From: Cliona cf. orientalis
Lineage: Eukaryota > Porifera > Demospongiae > Clionaida > Clionaidae
Direction of reading: 5' to 3'
Length of the DNA stretch: 64,000 bases
NCBI GenBank assembly: GCA_963930775.1
Contig: OZ005689.1
Coordinates: 18,499,775-18,563,774 of the forward strand
Within the stretch, counting starts at the first letter, position 1. Every line of letters starts with the position of its first letter. Both the position numbers and the translations under genes were made by a program. Shown one piece after another: positions 46,115-58,085 of this stretch. Below the pieces are notes generated by a model. That model was not told the origin of the DNA. It saw nothing but the letters and a program-made list of their open reading frames with translations, and made no database searches.

Positions 46115-46348
46115 GTACTCTGTATATGCAGCATGGCAACGTTTGTCAGAAGTGAAAATCCTTACTTCAACATAAAAAATAGCTTAAATAAAAAATGGCA
46201 GGTAGTGGCAAACAGATGACAGATACCGTAAGATACAATCATAGATAATATAAACGGGGGGAGATTGGATTGGCAACGTAGTACAAAAATAATTAAATTC
46301 CTCGCCGATCCACGTTATGGTCACGTGATGCCCAGCACGCTCGTCTAC

Positions 46349-47381
46349 AATGGCCTCCCCAACCCCGTCTGAGCAGGTAGTTCTCGAAGCGCTCCATTCT
46401 CTTCCTACCCGAAGAGTTACAGATTGACTCTTCTAGAACTGCTAATACCAAGAAGTTTTGTACAGAAGTAGAAAAAAGCGTGTCTAGCGGTGACAATCAT
46501 GATACTTTTGTTGCCTTTTCAGACAATCTACTAGTACTGCTGAGGGGTCCCATTTGTATGGACACTCCAGCCTCAATGCCCAAACGAAGAGAACGTATGT
46601 GGACCCAGTACGCAAAGTTGCGAGCTAAGGACCTACCTAATCTGTGGAAGACGTTTTTGACCAACATCCAGTGTGGTCATGTGACATCTGAACCACTGTT
46701 TATGGAAATCGTCAATGAAATACTATTTGAGAAACTGATTAAAGAAATGTTTAGGGTTGAACCCGAAGAGTCTACTGAAGCTGATGCTGCTGAAGCAGCT
46801 CTACTGACAAAGGATGAGGAGAATATACTCCGATACGCTTGTGGCTACATAGGGGTGAAACTTTATCAACGTTTTATCAAAACGCCGGGTGAGAAGGCTG
46901 CACAATTTGTGGAGTGCCTTTATAACATGCACAGCAAAGGTCCAACATCCTCGCTTCTGGATGAGTGGGTGGAAAAAATAAATAGGGGAGGGCTTTTTGA
47001 CATCTCAGATGAAGCATATCGGTTGTTTGTATCCATAGAAATATCCACGAGAAACAAATTAATGGAGCATCTAAAAAAACGAAAGTTGTTATCGGAAGAC
47101 TCCAAGGAAGGGAAAGCTGCAATAATAGACTATGTGCTAAAAAAACAATGATGTCCAGTTCTATTGGAGTATGGAGTATGTTGAGCATCGACATCGAGGA
47201 AGAGGAGCACAATTCCGAGTTATTACGCCATATTATACAGCTGTGGTTGACAATAAGAGGCTTCAGTATTTCAAACGCATGGATGGAGAATTATAAGTGC
47301 GCTGTTAAATCTGTTACAGCCAAATCCAAAAGTTTAAGGAAGAATTTGAAGAAAAAGGCAAAAACACCACCACAGGATTGA
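46349..47381 (+). pseudogene. Companion gene to the P-like transposase, frameshifted
   Basis: It starts MASPTPSEQ, then has a lesion or unresolved intron. A long frame (46,480-47,151) reads LPNLWKTFLTNIQCG, ILRYACGYIGVKLYQRF and LLDEWVEKINRGGLFDIS. After another frame change the end reads RHIIQLWLTIRGFSISNAWM followed by a basic tail. The GYIGVKL…GGL layout resembles C-terminal helical regions of P/THAP9-like or related transposases. It converges on the P-like transposase and may belong to the same element. I do not recognise the family with certainty. Confidence 0.55.
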
Positions 47382-47643
47382 GCTCTTCGTACGTAGTTTT
47401 GTCTTATACGTGTACAACCACTATTGATACACATTGTATATTATTTTTAATAATCAAATTATGGTTAAGTAATGATTATTAATGGTACAGTGATTAAATA
47501 ATGATAACATCATTCAGTTATGCATGATGTGATTGTATTAATAACAATTATGCTAGCTCTTATACACTTTCGCTTGGGTAGTGGTGTCTCGTCTACTTCA
47601 ATAGTCCTGCATGCTGGTCTTTTTCTGCAGTTACCGAGTGGGT

Positions 47644-50332
47644 CTAATGCTGCTGAACTTTGAACTCGTAGTGAAACAGTGGTCTTACAAAATTGCTGAA
47701 CTGTTGGATTATCCCTCCTCTAGCACGTTGATGACCAAAAAACGCTTCAAGGGGATCCTGGCAAAACCGTTCTGATAAAAGAAACTTTACACCAGGCTGT
47801 TGGAGCAAGAATCTAGCCCTAGCCATCTCCAGAAATGATTTCACTATGAATAAATCATTTATTACAATAATCTGACTGTAAATTCCAGTATCATTACTAC
47901 TCAGTCCTTCAAGAGTCTCATCACTCAAACGAATCCTCTTTCGCTCAGCTGCTGTGAATCCAGTGCATCCATTTACACTCCTATCCCATTCATTCAGGTA
48001 TCCCAAAAATTCCGTCTCCAGCCACTGTATATACAATCATAGAGAGTCAATACACTGTTACACTGTTACAGTACATAGCTATAGCAAGATACTGTCAAAC
48101 GAGAATCATCCGGTGTTCTGTACGGTGCAAGATCTGGTTTTCGCTTCTGAATACCTTCCTCCAGGCACCTGGTGTTCAGCATGTCGAAAAATCTGTCAAA
48201 CATCCTACCAAATCGTGTTTCTACTGTGTCAGATTCATTGTAGTACTCAACGCATCAGCAACAGACTTGCTTAAAACCTGTTAACAAATTTGGTAATTAT
48301 TAAGATCAGCATGCAATGCTGGGACATTAAAAGCATTGAACTTACTTGTGCCGCTAGGTTTACTCTCAGGGTTAACTTCGTAAGTAAGCATAAGCCAGAA
48401 GCAGATCGCCGATCGTAAAGACGTCAAAGGCGCTCCCGGCTAATATGTTGATTATTGAATGAATTAATATCACGGTTACAGTATCTCAATTAGGAAGACT
48501 GAGTTGTACTTACCCATAAGGCTCTCTTGAAACTATGACTGAAAGAATTTGACCAGCAATTCCTTGCCGTTTTCACAAGATGTGGGACGTCTGATATGAA
48601 ATACAAAAATCGCTTTTCGATGCTATACAGATTAAGGACTTTGTAGACGGCACCAGATTTTTGCCCAGAAGCAAGGCGATGTAGACGGAAGAATTTCTGG
48701 TTGGGTGATGCTTTGTCACCAGTAAGTGAGATTACTTTGAATCCTGCACACTCAAGATTTTTCACTACCTCCCAGGCAAGGGGAAATAAATAATCGGCTG
48801 TTATACCATATGTTGGGTACTGAGCATAAGGGAAGCGAAGCTTAATGAACACTCCCCTAACCACAAAGACGAGCATCTGCTTTGCAACATTAGATTCAGA
48901 ATTATTGTCATTGATTGACTCTTCAAACTCTTGGAGGGTGCTGTTCACATTACCTAGATCTGTGAGTCCAATGATGACGCACTCATTCTTATCATAGACT
49001 ATGCCTTCTTTGATTTTCATTTCATCAAACACGACTGCAACATACTTTCAGCTGTCCTATAATGTATCTATTTTTGCTTCGGTCATCAATTGCTCTGTTA
49101 CCTCCGTCTGAATGCCTACACCTGCCTTGATAAAGTGAGTGTAGTCTTGAAGCGTTCGACCACAAGGTAAGGTGAGAATACCCCTCAGTGCATCATATGC
49201 TGAACTGGACATCATTTTCAAATGCAAACACCAGCGAATGAGCATTGGGTGCCAGCGACGCTGTGTAGGATATTTGGACACATTTTTTGTTTGCTGATCC
49301 CAGAAAAGACGGTGGAAGCTCCCTTCTTCATATTTCTTCTGTATTTCTCTTGTGTGATCACTCATAATCTGATTGAGTCCAACGTGCAATGGATCATCCA
49401 CCTGTACACCCTTCCTTTACGTGGACTCCTTGATCTTATCTTCCATGTACTTTACCCGCTTTTCAGATGCTCGCATCCTTGATTTCAAACGCAATACTTT
49501 CTCCTTCCTTTGAGGGGTGTTTAGCCATCTTTCGTTAGCATGGCCGTGTGTACTGGTGACCTTGGATGGTGACTGATCTTGCTTTTTTGACCATCTGTGA
49601 TGAATTAATCTCAGAGTATCTCTGTAGGCAACACACTCGGAACACTTTGTACCACGAATCAAGAGGTGACATTTGCTAGATCGTACTGTCTCAGTATACT
49701 TCTGACCATTTAGTTCTACAGCACAGTTTGTGTCCAAGTATGCTGCAATATCACCTGATGAAGAAGTGAATTTGCCCTTCCTGGCATTTGCCATAGCAAT
49801 AAAGTGTTGATCAGGATGCCCTGGGCAAACACGAAGCTGATCAAGTTGAGCCAACAACTGAGTGTTGGTGTTGGCGATGACAGGCATGCTAAATATATAT
49901 TGCAGAACATACATTGTTCTTGTGTGACTAAATGCCCATGTACTGTTATCGTCCACGTAAAATTAGAGTGTACTGATACAGTATGGGAGATAATAAGTGG
50001 CTGGGCTGATGAGGACTGCTCCTGAACCTTCACAAAGGTAAGTAGATGATCGCTTGAGGAAGGTACTTGTGTAATCCAAGCTGGTGATGGGATAGTACTT
50101 GCTCGATATCTTCTCAAGTCATAGATCTAGACGGAGTAGGTGGTACTGTCTGAAGAGGGGGGTTATTCTGCAAAAGGTACTGTTGGTCATTCATCTTCAT
50201 ACTATATGTGATGGTTCTCACCTTTTTTGCCTTCCTTTTTGGTGGACGGCCGGGTGGATTTCGTTTCAAAGACTGGTGTTTCTTCTCATAATTCTTGTGC
50301 AGGCGCCCAATTCTATTCTTTCTTCTACCCAT
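47644..50332 (-). pseudogene. P-element/THAP9-like transposase, decayed
   Basis: Exon 1 (50,222-50,332) is a basic start, MGRRKNRIGRLHKNYEKK. Later exons carry a Cys-containing region (CSECVAYRDTLRLIHHRW), a coiled coil (LRLKSRMRASEKRVKYMEDK), FHRLFWDQQ, YDALRGILTLPCGRTLQDY, FDEMKIKEGIVYDK (first Asp), ISLTGDKASPNQKFFRLH (second Asp), YFISDVPHLVKTARNCW and, near the end, FCQDPLEAFFGHQRARGG (acidic third position). This order matches P-like transposases. No THAP zinc finger is present. Frameshifts near 49,870 and 48,240 disrupt it. I could not find TIRs or an 8-bp duplication. Confidence 0.78.
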
Positions 50333-50369
50333 ATTATCTATTGTACAGAAAAATATTAGCATGTTACAA

Positions 50370-51297
50370 TTACATTACACCATACCAACATGGTAGGACT
50401 GCTAACTCTCACTTGAAAGTCCATTGGAATCATAATTTTAATAAAAAAAATTACAAAACATGTACTACCTAACAACAGTTCAAACTATCGTCTTCGATCG
50501 AGTCGACACTGGACATCGATGCGCAGTGAGCCGACGCCGTTTTCTGTCCAATTCAAGCTTCTTCCTTGATATTCAGAACCACAATACTATCGTCACAGTG
50601 TGCAAAAGGCTGGCCATGTCATCGCTGTCTTGATTTCAACTCGAGGTGCAGCTCAGTTTTTTCCAATACTGACTTGGCAATCATTCGCTCCACCCATTCA
50701 ATTAACGCAGTAAGACCTGCCCACTAATCATCTGCATACAGTACTCTGCATAGCAATAGAGCTCTGTACTTTATCTCTTTCACTAACAAATCCAGCAGGC
50801 ATGATCATGCAAAATTTCATAGCCTCAGAGGTAGGTATCTATCTATACAGACACCTCCCAGGAGGTGTCTATTTCATTTAGATACCCATAAATCAATCTG
50901 ACTGGTCAGAATGTTACAACCATGGTACAAACGTACTTATTTTGCGGATTTAATTTTCGCGAATTGCCACTAGAACGCGAAAGCTGCAAAAATTGGACCT
51001 CTCGAAAATTTCCTGCTATACAGTACGTAGGAAAATTATTTGTCAACAGACTTCACTCAGTGGTTTAACACTTAAATGACTTAAGAATTACTGCTATTAG
51101 AGAGTAGCCTAACCCTAACTGTAATAAGGCATGCCAAAATTTAATTGATGTAAAAGTCACTGTCCTTGCTCAACAATAGTACCCAAGATACAAGCAATAA
51201 GTGGTAGCCTAGTATATCTCAGTTCAGAGTAACTTGTAGTTCTACCAAAGAAATCAGAATAGCTAATAATATACATGTACATGGCTATCAACATTAT
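50370..51297. other. Gap, repeat fragment only
   Basis: Near 50,936-51,010 there is a fragment with ttttcgcgaattgccac that looks like a MITE end. No gene is recognised. Confidence 0.4.
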
Positions 51298-52336
51298 CAG
51301 GGTTTTGTTTAGGGGGGGTGGGAGGGGTCACTCGCCCCCCCCCCCCCCCTTGGAAGCTGGCTGCCCCCCTTGATAGTAGCCACCATCCTTACATGCAGTA
51401 CATGCACAAGTAAAAGATTTCAACGGTGAAAGTGTGCAAAATTTGACTTGAAATAGAGGGGAACTAGTCTATCGAGCTAGACCCTCCCTTACGCTTGTAT
51501 TGTACGCGCAGGGGGAAGGGTCTAGCAAAGGTCACGTTTAATTGAATTTCAGCTGACCAATCAGATTCAACTATCCAAATTCTGGATAGCAATTTTTATG
51601 CATGGGTGATCGCTCGCAATCAGTGCTTATTCGCGATTGTGAGCTAGCTGTTGCTTTTCGCTTGGATCATTTGTGTGGCACTGGAGTACTAGGAGTACTA
51701 GTGCTACAGAGGCAATAGCGGACGATTTAGAAAAACGTTCGTCGCCAATTTTTGAGAGCTGACAGGGAATAGTCGATCATTGAAACGGGAGCGAAAGAGT
51801 CCGTTCAACTTGATAGTGCCGTGTTTGATCACTGTCCCAGCCAGGTCAGACAAGCGGAGCGCCTTCTACTCACTATCTCTGTGTATTTCGGCGATCATTG
51901 AGAAGTTCTCTGTACCAGCGAAGAGCTGCCAACTTTGCCATTGTCATGATTTTACTGCTCACGTTTTCTGCGTTTTATTTAATTACATTCCAAACGTGAC
52001 CTTTGCTAGACCCTTCCCCCCGCGCGTACAATACAAGCGCAAGGAAGGGTCTAGCTCGATAGACTAGTGGGGAACCAGTGCATATTAAGTAGTGACAGAC
52101 TTTCCTCATCTGAGTGCTCCGAAGCCACCAGAAACAGTCTCAGAGGTTGAAATATTAATAAAATTTTCCTGGGGGAGCATATACCCCCAGACCCCCTAAT
52201 ATAATGAAGTTAATGAGCACAATGTCATTCTTCACAGATGGAAAAACATATACTATAGTCTTTGCCCCCCCCCCTTAACTCTGGAATTGTCGCGTTTGCC
52301 CCCCCCCCCCTTGACAAAAATCCTAAATGAGACCCT
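51298..52336. mobile_element. cagggtttt-ended element carrying a nested insertion
   Basis: It is the sister of 37,957-38,468 (start cagggttttgttta, end aaatgagaccctg). Its flanks attat and attgt agree at 4 of 5 positions. Its length is doubled by the element at 51,465-52,066. Confidence 0.82.
51465..52066. mobile_element. 602-bp TAG-ended element nested inside, 9-bp TSD
   Basis: The ends are tagtctatcgagctagaccc and its inverse, with ~85-bp TIRs. The flanks gaggggaac and gtggggaac agree at 8 of 9 positions. The sister element near 38,207 supplies the uninterrupted sequence. The TAG tip, the 85-bp arms and the 9-bp duplication parallel the RecQ/DUF6589 element. No protein is encoded. Confidence 0.82.
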
Positions 52337-53020
52337 GATTGTGGTTGCACTTTAACTTCATAATTTTTTGGTATTAGCAAAAAAATAGGGTCGGTTGGGT
52401 CTGTTGGACAAGAAATTAAATTGGTATGGCCTAAGAGACAATCTGGATTCACACCCATGTTGAGTTCACACTACATGTACATGTATATCGGATAAACATG
52501 TACATACCGTACCAGCACGCCCATAAAATATTACTAGGGACACACACGGTGCATTCCACTCTGATAAGTCTCATTCCCAGGATAGTCTCTGGGAGGGTAG
52601 AAGTTTTGAATCCTGGTCATTACATTGAACTTATTTTCAAAGTTCTTTGGTGGGCTAGTGGTACCGTATGTGATAAGCATGAAATTTCCAGTAGTGGTGC
52701 TGGGACCATCCTAGTTCAAATGGGACACGAGTGGGAACCTCGGAATTATGAGTGTTAGAGGGCACATTATTAGCTACTTAGAGAGTGAACCTTATACACA
52801 AAAATATAAGAAGGCCCACGGCAATAGTGCTTCATTAGAAAGGCTATGGTATTATAGGTACATGTATGTGTGGCCATACCAATTTGATTTTATGTTGCTC
52901 GAGCAGAAATGGCTTGCGAATGAGATCGGTAGGTCAGTTTTAAAATAGTCTCGTTTCTAGACCCTATCTCTCGGAAGGAAAGGGGTCTGGTGAACTTGGA
53001 CCGAACCCTTGGTTCTCGTT
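52337..53020. other. Gap with a single TAG-type tip
   Basis: Near 52,948 tagtctcgtttctagaccc followed by ggggtctgg resembles one hairpin half of the TAG-ended family. No gene is recognised. Confidence 0.4.
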
Positions 53021-56000
53021 CTAGGGCGTGCGCCGACTAGGCCATGTAAAGCTTGGATCTGATTGATCTGTATAGCTGCACAGGCGATTGGCAATTGAAC
53101 AAAGCTGGTCCGCATGATCTTGCGGTAGGCTAGTGATGATAGTGCCAGAGCAAGGGGCTGTCACTCCCACAGGCACTGTGTCTGGAGCTGCGACTGGGGT
53201 CAAGGTTTTTGCCCATCGAAAAATGGCCTTGATCGCTTGACCGTGTCAAATTTTTGCCCTTGATCAGTTGACCTGCAGTTAAATGTGCATGCGCAAAGAC
53301 TCAATCACGCCTCTTGACCTTGACTAGTACTCTAGCTATTGCCCAACGCACCGCTTGACCATTTAATCACCCCCAAAATGTGTCTTGACCGTTTGACCAC
53401 ATCTTGACCCCGGTCGCAGCTCCAGACACAGCGCCTATGGGAGCGATAGCCCCTTGCAGAGCTGCGATCTGATTGGTGTGTGGAAATTCCTCGGCGCAGG
53501 AATTGATCAGGAATTGATCCAGTTAGAATGTCAGGGGTTTTACCTGTGGTGTCTGACAGGTTAAATGAATATGCTTCAGCAGCATATGCTTTCTTCTCTC
53601 TCACATACAAGACATGGTTCTGGATTTGTTGCCAGCTGACTGCTCTGTCCAGCTCATTCATTGATGGAAAGCAGCGTACATCGGGTGGGAAAGCTTTGCC
53701 AACGAGGTACCCATCACGATACAATTCCACAACACGAATGACTCGAGTGCCATCCATTCTATTCTGAAGTGGCCTAGGCTCATTCTTCATGGCAAGATCA
53801 AGAGCCCAGTCATTGATTCCTGGGAGGTAGTACTGATCACCAATATCCTTTGCACAAATTTTTCTTGCCTGTCTAACAGATGGCAGACCGAGGAGTGGTG
53901 CAGTGGTTGTATACAGCTTCTCACCTAGTTTGTTGCTGTACAATATTATGAGCTTGCGAGCTTGCTCATCAGCCCTTGCATAGCGACCTTTCAGCTTCTT
54001 GTGCATCCAGTTCTTTAGGAATGAGAGGTCGAATGTTGAGAGTTTATTTTGTTGTAGTAGATTGATCGTTTCAACAAATGGTCGAACAGAAGGTGAGTCA
54101 TGCCATGTTCTTGACAGAAGCTTCTCATTGTATTCGAGTAGGCGATCGATTTTCCGCTGACCAACTGTTGATACAGTCTTTGTGTTCTGAAGTGCTGCTT
54201 GAAGATGTGAAGTGGAGACATACTTGTGGACGACACCACGCTGAGTTGCACGCAACTCCTCTGATCTTGGATGTTTGAGTGTCGAGTCCCTGGATACTCT
54301 TCTGTTAAGAGGTGAAGTCTGACCTCTTGTCAGAGCATCACATGCCACACATATGTAAGGGTGTTTTCCTCCTTTTACTGCAACCCCTTGACATGGACCT
54401 TGTGGAGCTGCTGTTGATGCTCTAATGGTACCCCTGTACTGGTGCTCTTCACCATCCACAACTACTGTGACAATCTCATTTGGGTTGATTTCGTATATGA
54501 GTGAGGTGTCGGCTGCTCTTTGTAGATGTTTTGCAAGTGTTGGATGTTTTGTTTTCCATTCAAGGTATGTGGTACAGCAGCTGCAGTCAACTGTGATGGT
54601 ATCACCGTCATGCAATATGTCCGTAGACGATTCTTGGGCATCATTCCAGAGCTTCTTTGCAGTAGTTACACCAGCATGGTGGTCAGAATGTATGATGGTA
54701 TACTTACGATGATAGACACCTTGGCATTGTACTGTATCTAAAAAACATTACAAGTTGTCAGATACACTAAGGAATATTCTCTACGGTCAAAGTTTAAACA
54801 CTACGCTGTTAAAGGATAACATTAATTAGCATGTTATTGATGCATGATGATACACTGAATAATTTTGAAATTTTAAATTACCTGAAGATGGGGTGCTGCT
54901 AAATGTAGTATGCACTTGTCCATCCCTAGCAGCTCCATTAGAGTTAGGTTCACAATCTACAATACACAAGATTAAAAGTAATAATGCTATCATGCACACG
55001 ACTATACAATCATGACTTGCTAAAATAAGTTCGTATGTCCTTCACACCTTTCAGTGGCTGGATTTCTCCAGATTGCTTCCTTCGGGCAGTGATATGGCTC
55101 TTATCCCGCTTGCAATGCTGGTTCACACGCTTGACTTGTTGCGACCCCTGCCATCCCGGACACCACTTGCACTTTATGCATTCTTCAATGGCATCAATAT
55201 AGAGTGGTTGTTCTTCCGGCCCTTCTTCTTGGTGACATTTCTGAATTGCCTTATCCAGATCAACAGTAAGCATGACACTTGAAGATTCAGTAATCTGTAA
55301 TAGGTATAAATTATGTTGCTAACTATCATTGATTAAAATTGACACATTAGTAATTACCCCACACGCATGCGCAAGGGATAAAGTAATGGGTTGTATCGTC
55401 ATCGTTGTTGTTGTTAGCTAGATAAGATAGCTATACTATTATTACAACAAAATATAGGTACAAGTGCTGTTTCATGCAAGTGTCACCGGAACAACTAAGC
55501 AGCATTTCCATAATTTCTCTCAAGTTCACAAATCATAGCCATGTACCGAAAGTAAATCTATAGATAGCGCAATGTGCGCGCGGGGTATGTGCTCTACAGA
55601 GCTCTAGTTGGGTGATTTTCACATCGTGAGCTGCACAGCAAAATATAGCTTCACTGTAGCTCAGAAAGAACGTAGTACAAAGTAGCCATGCTGCTACACG
55701 AAGTATTGCATAAAAAACTAGCTATAGCACTGACCTTGCGCTTCTTCTTAGGTGGCAGAGTTTGCTTTTGTGGCACCTCGCACACAGCGGCAGCAGGCTT
55801 TTCACAATCGCTCACGTAAATCGTCCTGTACTTCAGTTCTGCTTCTTCCACAAAAGTCATCAAAGCGGTCTTCATATCAGCATCACTTTCTATGTTCACG
55901 TCTCCAACTAGTTCATCTTCGTAGGTCAAATCTAATCGCAGGCCACTGGACTTCACTTTCGGAAATAACTCTAGCAACTCTCGCTCAATTCCTTCCACAC

Positions 56001-56100
56001 AGTAACCGTCTATATCACTTCCATCGAATCTCCACACTTTTCTAGCTGATATCTCCCCACCTTGCACCAAACACACGCAAATTTTCACACAGCACGCCAT
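53021..56100 (-). pseudogene. PB1-like/zinc-finger gene of unknown function, broken by a MITE
   Basis: Exon 1 (55,735-56,100) starts MACCVKICVCLVQGGE and has the acidic/hydrophobic pattern of a PB1-like domain (RLDLTYEDELVGDVNIESD), ending in a KKKRK patch. Exon 2 (about 55,010-55,294) has CKWCPGWQ and QHCKRDKSH, a BED/C2H2-like zinc finger. A short exon follows near 54,885-54,960. The large exon (to about 53,457) reads FLKNWMHKKLKGRYARADEQ, YYLPGINDWALDL, MDGTRVIRVVELYRDGYLVG and AAEAYSFNLSDTTGKTPDIL. I recall this as an unnamed repetitive gene family in cnidarians and sponges. The last exon is split by a 306-bp MITE, beyond which the frame resumes at 53,145. The C-terminal half expected for the family is missing. 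Confidence 0.6.
53151..53456. mobile_element. 306-bp MITE, caaggggct ends, 5-bp TSD
   Basis: Both ends form ~55-bp TIRs (caaggggctgtcactccc…gtctggagctgcgac). The flanks are exact cagag repeats. A related single end occurs at 56,308-56,358. It interrupts the open frame of the PB1/zinc-finger gene. Confidence 0.85.
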
Positions 56101-56362
56101 GATTACACATTCCAGTCTGGATATTAACGAGCGTACGCATCGGCTATGCCTGCGCCGCGCCGATCCCGAGTAGCCGCGGGCCGCGCGTGCTCACGTGAAC
56201 ATAATTATTAATGATTATTAAATGACTCTGTGACCGCGGAATAGCAATTTTAGCGCCGTGACCTGGTGACCGCTTATGAAAAACCTCGGTGACCCAGTGA
56301 CTGCCCCGTGACCCCGGTCGCAGATCTGACCACAGTGGGTATAGGAGAGACCACCCCTTGTA
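56101..56362. repeat. 5' flank of the PB1 gene with a solo MITE end
   Basis: At 56,308-56,358 the stretch gaccccggtcgcagatctg…ccccttg matches the right arm of the MITE at 53,151-53,456. The rest is GC-rich promoter-like sequence with no element or gene recognised. Confidence 0.5.
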
Positions 56363-56940
56363 AAAAGGTGAGTGAACGTACAGTAGTTCGATGAATCTAG
56401 CTCTATCTAGGTAGAGAATTCTAAATACCGCCCATAGCAATGGGCTCCGTGTACGGTGGCTGTGCCGACTAGGTGGGTCAAAATAAAGCCTTATTTCGCC
56501 TTCGTATAGCACGACTAGCCTCCGTAGAAGACGGCAACACTTAGAAGAAGGGTTGTTCGACATGTATATGACAAAATCTGGATTTTGACAAATTTCGACC
56601 TCAGGTATTAAAAATGCGCATTGGGCCAGTACAGTTAATAAGAATACACCCTTGTTGAGGAACACTTTTCCAGTTCCCCTGAAGACAAGTAATCGGATAA
56701 ATTTCCCCCAGAAGACTTAATTAAAATGGAGGCAGTGACCCCCAAGATATCGTTAAAATGCACCATTTTACCCCCAGAACATCATTAAAATAGCCTCAAC
56801 ACCCCCCAAGACTTCATCAAATCAAGCTACCCCCTCAGGATACAATTATCGTTCCTCAACAGGGGTGTATCTTTATTAACTGGAATAGCCCATTGCGCGA
56901 ATCGCGCGCGGATCCCATACGGAGGGTTTTCCCAAATCCG
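56363..56940. repeat. Interspersed repeat, sister of 7,574-7,868
   Basis: The same order of landmarks is seen as in the 7.6 kb copy (aggtgagtgaacgtacagtag, gggctccgtgtacgg, gcggatcccata). It is interrupted at cattg by the MITE 56,624-56,890. Confidence 0.78.
56624..56890. mobile_element. 267-bp MITE with 5-bp TSD cattg
   Basis: Its ~40-bp inverted ends read ggccagtacagttaataa and, from the right, ggctattccagttaataa. It is flanked by exact cattg. The uninterrupted site is kept in the sister repeat near 7,836 (acacattgcgtg). Confidence 0.82.
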
Positions 56941-57619
56941 GTAGTTTAGTTTACCCATACCATACCAATGGATAGTGTGGGGATTCTTATGTGATTATAT
57001 ATCATCATAGTTACTGTATATCTGCCAATCACACTTAACATTGCTTCTCAAGGACTCTTCTAATGTACTGATCACAGTTTATGATTATCATCATCATCAC
57101 ACTGACACTTCAAATAATTGTGCCATCATTCTCATTTCTATCTCTATGCTAGCAAGTACAGAGATAATAGAAATTTCAGTGGGCTAGACCAACCCAAATC
57201 CACCGTGACAAGTCATAGCAGTATCCATTGCTCTCTTGAATGCATCATAGGGTTGGTCGTAATACTTTGTAGGCAGGGTCAATGCAATTGCACTGGTAGA
57301 TGCAGTTGGGTATGGCTGAACGTCATTGAAGTTCAGGCAAAGTTGAATCACTACACCATATCCATTGGGAGGGATTTCCTCTGCTCCAGAAATGAATGGA
57401 AAGAGTTTTATCAAATTAATTCGCCCTGCATTAGAGTACATTCGAAAGGTAGAATATTACTATGCATGTATGTACCACAGATTATAGCCGCATGGACTAT
57501 CTTTCAATACCACATTCCAACCTGTGTTGGTGAGCCAGCCAAACCAAGAAAACAGCCAAAATTCACTATTATACATGTAGACCTATTCTCTCCTTACAAG
57601 GGTGGAATCTGGTAATGAG

Positions 57620-58085
57620 ACTAATAGCAATAGAGAGCCATTCAAGGTATTGACCATGATATAAGAGCTATTTTTAGTAATTATAACTACGCCCATTAGA
57701 TTGAAACCAATTTTAAATGAACGGCTGTAGTTGGAACGCGATCAGTCCAAGAAAGGCTCAAGGATTGGAGGTGGAAGGTCTTCAGGTAGAGGCAAAAGGG
57801 TAAGGTCTATCAGGGGGATGGGTGAGAGTCAGCCGTGCCAGAGTAGTGATGTCTATGTCTAGCTAAATCTACCACATGCAAGGTACATGTACATGTAGTG
57901 TATACCATGAGGAGATTTACGTTGAGCGAGTGAGAGTAGGTCAACAAGCGGACAGAGATACCAGTTTTCTAGCAGCACCACGAGTACCCAAGTCCTTCCT
58001 TTATTTAAAGGATGAAGCAAGGACTTGGCTATATACATGTATAAGAAGCATTATGAACCTCTTAAATTCACTCTACTAAAGGAGT
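57620..58085. other. Intronic stretch of the HECT gene, nothing else seen
   Basis: Short plus-strand frames here have no motif and lie between HECT exons, so I treat them as intron. Confidence 0.4.

Noticed and set aside
57118-57615. 165-codon plus-strand frame
   Set aside because: It is antisense to the HECT C-lobe exon and has no motif of its own.
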